DNA from: Ruminococcaceae bacterium UBA3451
Lineage (GTDB): Bacteria > Bacillota > Clostridia > Oscillospirales > Acutalibacteraceae
NCBI GenBank assembly: GCA_002378845.1
Contig: DFRY01000067.1
Coordinates: forward strand, 302 to 7,996
DNA: 7,695 bases
Reading direction: 5' to 3'
Shown: piece by piece, positions 6,279 to 7,695 of the stretch
Position numbering within the stretch: the first letter of the stretch is position 1
Layout: each line of letters starts with the position of its first letter
The notes under the pieces: model-generated
What the model saw: only the letters and a program-made list of their open reading frames with translations
What the model was told of the DNA's origin: nothing
Databases searched by the model: none
Program-made: the position numbers and the translations under genes

Positions 6279-6290
6279 ATTAATATATCA
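6270..6290. promoter_or_regulatory. 21-bp inverted repeat, probable regulator operator
   Basis: Perfect 7-bp arms TGATATA and TATATCA are separated by GTATTAA. The left arm holds the regulator's -10 and the right arm the SDR's -10, so one bound dimer would cover both. This is the best candidate for the binding site of the adjacent XRE-family protein. Confidence 0.55.
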
Positions 6291-6310
6291 GGTATAAATG
6301 GATGTATCCA
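6282..6310 (-). promoter_or_regulatory. Candidate promoter of the SDR gene
   Basis: On the minus strand a -35 like TGGATA (6305-6310), a 17-bp spacer and the -10 TATATT (6282-6287) with TGA extension are seen. A 12-bp palindrome (TGGATGTATCCA, 6299-6310) overlaps the -35, and the larger 21-bp inverted repeat overlaps the -10. Confidence 0.55.
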
Positions 6311-6320
6311 CCGCCTCCTT

Positions 6321-6330
6321 ATCGTACGAT
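6321..6330. promoter_or_regulatory. 10-bp palindrome in the regulator leader
   Basis: ATCGTACGAT is a perfect palindrome about 33 bases before the regulator start codon. It could be a second operator or a chance palindrome; no other copy was noticed in the window. Confidence 0.3.
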
Positions 6331-6363
6331 TAAGAGTAGTAGGATATCCGGAAAGGAATTCAG

Positions 6364-7185
6364 ATGAATGAATTAAATATTCAGCCTTCGCTAGGTGAAT
6401 TTCTACGGGTTGCCAGAGCGCGCCTTACACCAGAGCAAGTTGGTTTAAAATCATACGGCCGACGCCGTACACCAGGCCTACGAAGAGAAGAGGTTGCGCA
6501 GCTTGCAAATATAAGTGTATCCTGGTATACGTCTATCGAACAGGGGAAAGACAGACAACCTTCTCAACAAGTTTTAGAATGCTTATCAACTGCATTACAG
6601 TTATCCCCTGCTGAGAAGCATTATCTTTTTTTACTATCTAAATCATCAGAAATAGAAGAATCTGAAATATATAAAGAGATAAGTATTGGATTAGAAAGAA
6701 CGGTTTTTGCGCTGGATCCTAATCCTGCGTATATCTTGGGCAAATACTGGGATGTTTTATTATGGAATCATGCTGCAGAATTTATTTTTAAATTTCCTCC
6801 ATTTTCTATAGATTTAACTGAAAAACCCAATATGCTCTATCGTTTTTTAACCGATCCGTTCCTAAAAGAAGTATTTCCTGATTGGGAGGAACATGTGAAA
6901 GTAATGATAGCACGGTTCAGGGCGGATTGTGCACGTTACCCTAATGATAAAAGGTTAATTGAAATGATATCGAAATACAATCAAGAAATTGACATATTTC
7001 GGCATTGGTGGCCCCGTTATGAAATTGCTACAGTTACTGACTGTCATAAATTATGGAATGATCCTCAAATTGGTTCACTAGAATTTGAACATGTGGATTT
7101 ACAGCTGTCTAATTATCCCAATTTTCAATTAATGATTTTTACCGCTTCACCTAGTACAGCTGCTAAGCTCAAGCAAGTAATCTGA
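6364..7185 (+). CDS. XRE-family transcriptional regulator with MmyB-like (MLTR) ligand-binding domain
   Basis: A 273-residue cytoplasmic DNA-binding protein. An N-terminal helix-turn-helix (about 8-92) carries the family signature RRTPGLRREEVAQLANIS followed by WYTSIEQG (54-61). The C-terminal part (about 105-270) matches the PAS-like MLTR domain: NPAYILGKYWDVLLWN (120-135), NMLYRFLTDP (156-165), FPDW (171-174), FRHWW (212-216) and a final FTASPSTAAKL. The structure known to me for this family, MltR from Chloroflexus, bound a fatty acid, and relatives often sit divergently beside short-chain dehydrogenase genes, exactly as here. I infer that it senses a small hydrophobic molecule and controls itself and the SDR gene. 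The ATG is supported by GAAAGGA at six bases. Length is normal and the gene appears intact; base composition is AT-rich like its neighbour. Confidence 0.92.
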   Translation: MNELNIQPSLGEFLRVARARLTPEQVGLKSYGRRRTPGLRREEVAQLANISVSWYTSIEQGKDRQPSQQVLECLSTALQLSPAEKHYLFLLSKSSEIEESEIYKEISIGLERTVFALDPNPAYILGKYWDVLLWNHAAEFIFKFPPFSIDLTEKPNMLYRFLTDPFLKEVFPDWEEHVKVMIARFRADCARYPNDKRLIEMISKYNQEIDIFRHWWPRYEIATVTDCHKLWNDPQIGSLEFEHVDLQLSNYPNFQLMIFTASPSTAAKLKQVI

Positions 7186-7224
7186 TGGGCGATTTACAAT
7201 AGTGAATTGCACAAAGTATTCGCC

Positions 7225-7284
7225 ATAAAAACAAACAAAAGCGTCTTGAGACGGCTTAGGAAGCGCAATCAAGACGCATTTGTT
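7225..7284 (-). terminator. Hairpin 3' of the regulator, stronger as a minus-strand terminator
   Basis: A 9-bp core stem (7241-7249 with 7269-7277, GCGTCTTGA/TCAAGACGC) extends through one mismatch by six more pairs. On the minus strand the tail is TTTTGTTTGTTTTTATGG, a strong T-run; on the plus strand the tail is only ATTTGTTG. It ends the regulator transcript at best weakly, yet looks designed to stop minus-strand transcription arriving from 7290-7650. Confidence 0.6.
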
Positions 7285-7648
7285 GTGCACTGTTTTCTCG
7301 AAGAGGCTGTTTTGCAACGATTAAAAATCAGACCCGTCAGGATGCACTTTTCCTCTTTTTTAACTTCGGGCTAAGTTGGCTCGAAGTGATACCTCATAAA
7401 AGCGATTGAATTTAGATGTAATATTCGCTTGCCTAATGCCGAAAATCTTTATTTTATGCGGGTTCCCGAGTTTGTCGTTATGAACACTCGGACCAGCTCG
7501 AGTAACAGGACTTGAGCTCGTTTTATTTGAATCTACGAAGAAACGCCACCCATTGTTACTAGGCGGCGTTACAACTGCATTGTTCGATTGTGGGTTGGCA
7601 AATGATAAGTCGATAAGCCGCACTTCCTGTGGCTCATGATGGTATACT
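7285..7648. other. Hairpin-dense stretch without a convincing gene
   Basis: Four more stems follow: 7363-7371/7379-7387, 7461-7471/7486-7494 (with a two-base bulge), 7542-7550/7562-7570 and 7616-7622/7628-7634, besides the terminator-like one at 7495-7527. The minus-strand open frame here lacks a ribosome binding site and internal Met codons. I recognise no RNA family. It may be a structured RNA, a recombination end, or a decayed sequence. Confidence 0.4.
7495..7527 (+). terminator. Candidate plus-strand terminator inside the structured stretch
   Basis: The stem AGCTCGAGT/ACTTGAGCT (7495-7503 with 7510-7518, one G/T pair valid only in plus-strand RNA) with loop AACAGG is followed by CGTTTTATTT. 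It directly follows another hairpin (7461-7494), an arrangement seen at the 3' ends of some structured RNAs. Confidence 0.45.
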
Positions 7649-7695
7649 CTTCTTCTCCACCAAAGCCGCATGAACATAACGTTTATGCGGCTTTT
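7649..7695. repeat. Right 47-bp direct repeat (attR-like)
   Basis: This is a copy of 5029-5075 lacking the rest of the tRNA. It has CTTCTTCTCC, then A in place of the G discriminator, CCA and the full terminator hairpin. The window stops inside it, so the repeat may be longer. The 5' acceptor strand and T-arm of a tRNA are absent before it. Confidence 0.88.

Larger units (their letters stand above)
5029..7695. mobile_element. Putative integrated islet or element remnant at tRNA-Ser(GCU)
   Basis: A 47-bp direct repeat bounds about 2.6 kb inserted exactly at the 3' end of an intact tRNA gene, the classic product of tyrosine-recombinase integration. The insert is more AT-rich than the genes to its left (two hand-counted blocks at 33-35 percent GC against 50-58). 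It carries three short repeats inside the left end that resemble recombinase arm sites, and a divergent SDR/regulator pair as cargo. No integrase, excisionase or replication gene is present, so it is either a decayed remnant, a satellite that depends on a recombinase in trans, or one unit of a longer array running past 7695. The alternative is a plain segmental duplication of the tRNA end. Confidence 0.6.

Noticed and set aside
7302..7318. GAGGCTGTTTTGCAA resembling an insertion-sequence end
   Set aside because: No matching inverted copy and no transposase are found within the window.
5082..7648. A hidden integrase, toxin-antitoxin pair or CRISPR array within the islet
   Set aside because: All frames were scanned by eye for catalytic signatures and regular spaced repeats; none was found beyond the three TACTACTT copies.
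7649..7662. A third tRNA gene ending in CCA
   Set aside because: Only the 3' acceptor strand is present; there is no matching GGAGAAG, T-arm or anticodon arm in the preceding 100 bases.
7360..7677. A 105-codon minus-strand frame ending near the regulator
   Set aside because: Its only ATGs lie inside the terminator hairpin, no ribosome binding site or later Met is found, the beginning is antisense to the tRNA fragment, and I recognise no domain. A transcript there is possible but a protein is not supported.

Overview
The window looks like a chromosomal segment from a Clostridia-type Firmicute, perhaps Oscillospirales/Ruminococcaceae. Reasons: a PepV-type dipeptidase, a Gram-positive-length NagB, strong Shine-Dalgarno sites with some TTG starts, TGn-extended -10 promoters, and CCA-encoded tRNAs followed by intrinsic terminators. 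I could not check the genus.

Positions 1-5081 hold ordinary housekeeping content of moderate GC (two 60-base blocks counted by hand gave about 50 and 58 percent). In order these are: the 3' part of an iron-containing alcohol dehydrogenase (+); an HD-domain phosphohydrolase and dipeptidase PepV (both -, probably one transcript, pepV first); glucosamine-6-phosphate deaminase nagB (-, own promoter and terminator); a small CmpB-like membrane protein (+, divergent from nagB); and a tRNA-Ser(UGA)/tRNA-Ser(GCU) operon with a good promoter and terminator.

From about 5076 the character changes. A 47-bp segment made of the last 14 bases of tRNA-Ser(GCU) plus its whole terminator recurs 2620 bp downstream, at the very end of the window (7649-7695), with one mismatch. 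The DNA between the copies is more AT-rich (two sampled blocks near 33-35 percent GC). It holds three TACTACTT repeats just inside the left copy, a divergent gene pair, and a hairpin-dense stretch with no convincing gene. I read this as an integrated islet or mobile-element remnant at the tRNA 3' end. No integrase is visible in the window.

The islet's cargo is an NAD(P)-binding extended-SDR epimerase/dehydratase (-) facing away from an XRE-type regulator with an MmyB-like (MLTR) ligand-binding domain (+). Their predicted promoters overlap, and one 21-bp inverted repeat covers both -10 boxes. This is a compact candidate for a ligand-controlled switch in which the regulator governs both itself and the oxidoreductase. 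The most unusual parts of the window are this switch, the tRNA-flanked islet, and the structured stretch at 7363-7634.
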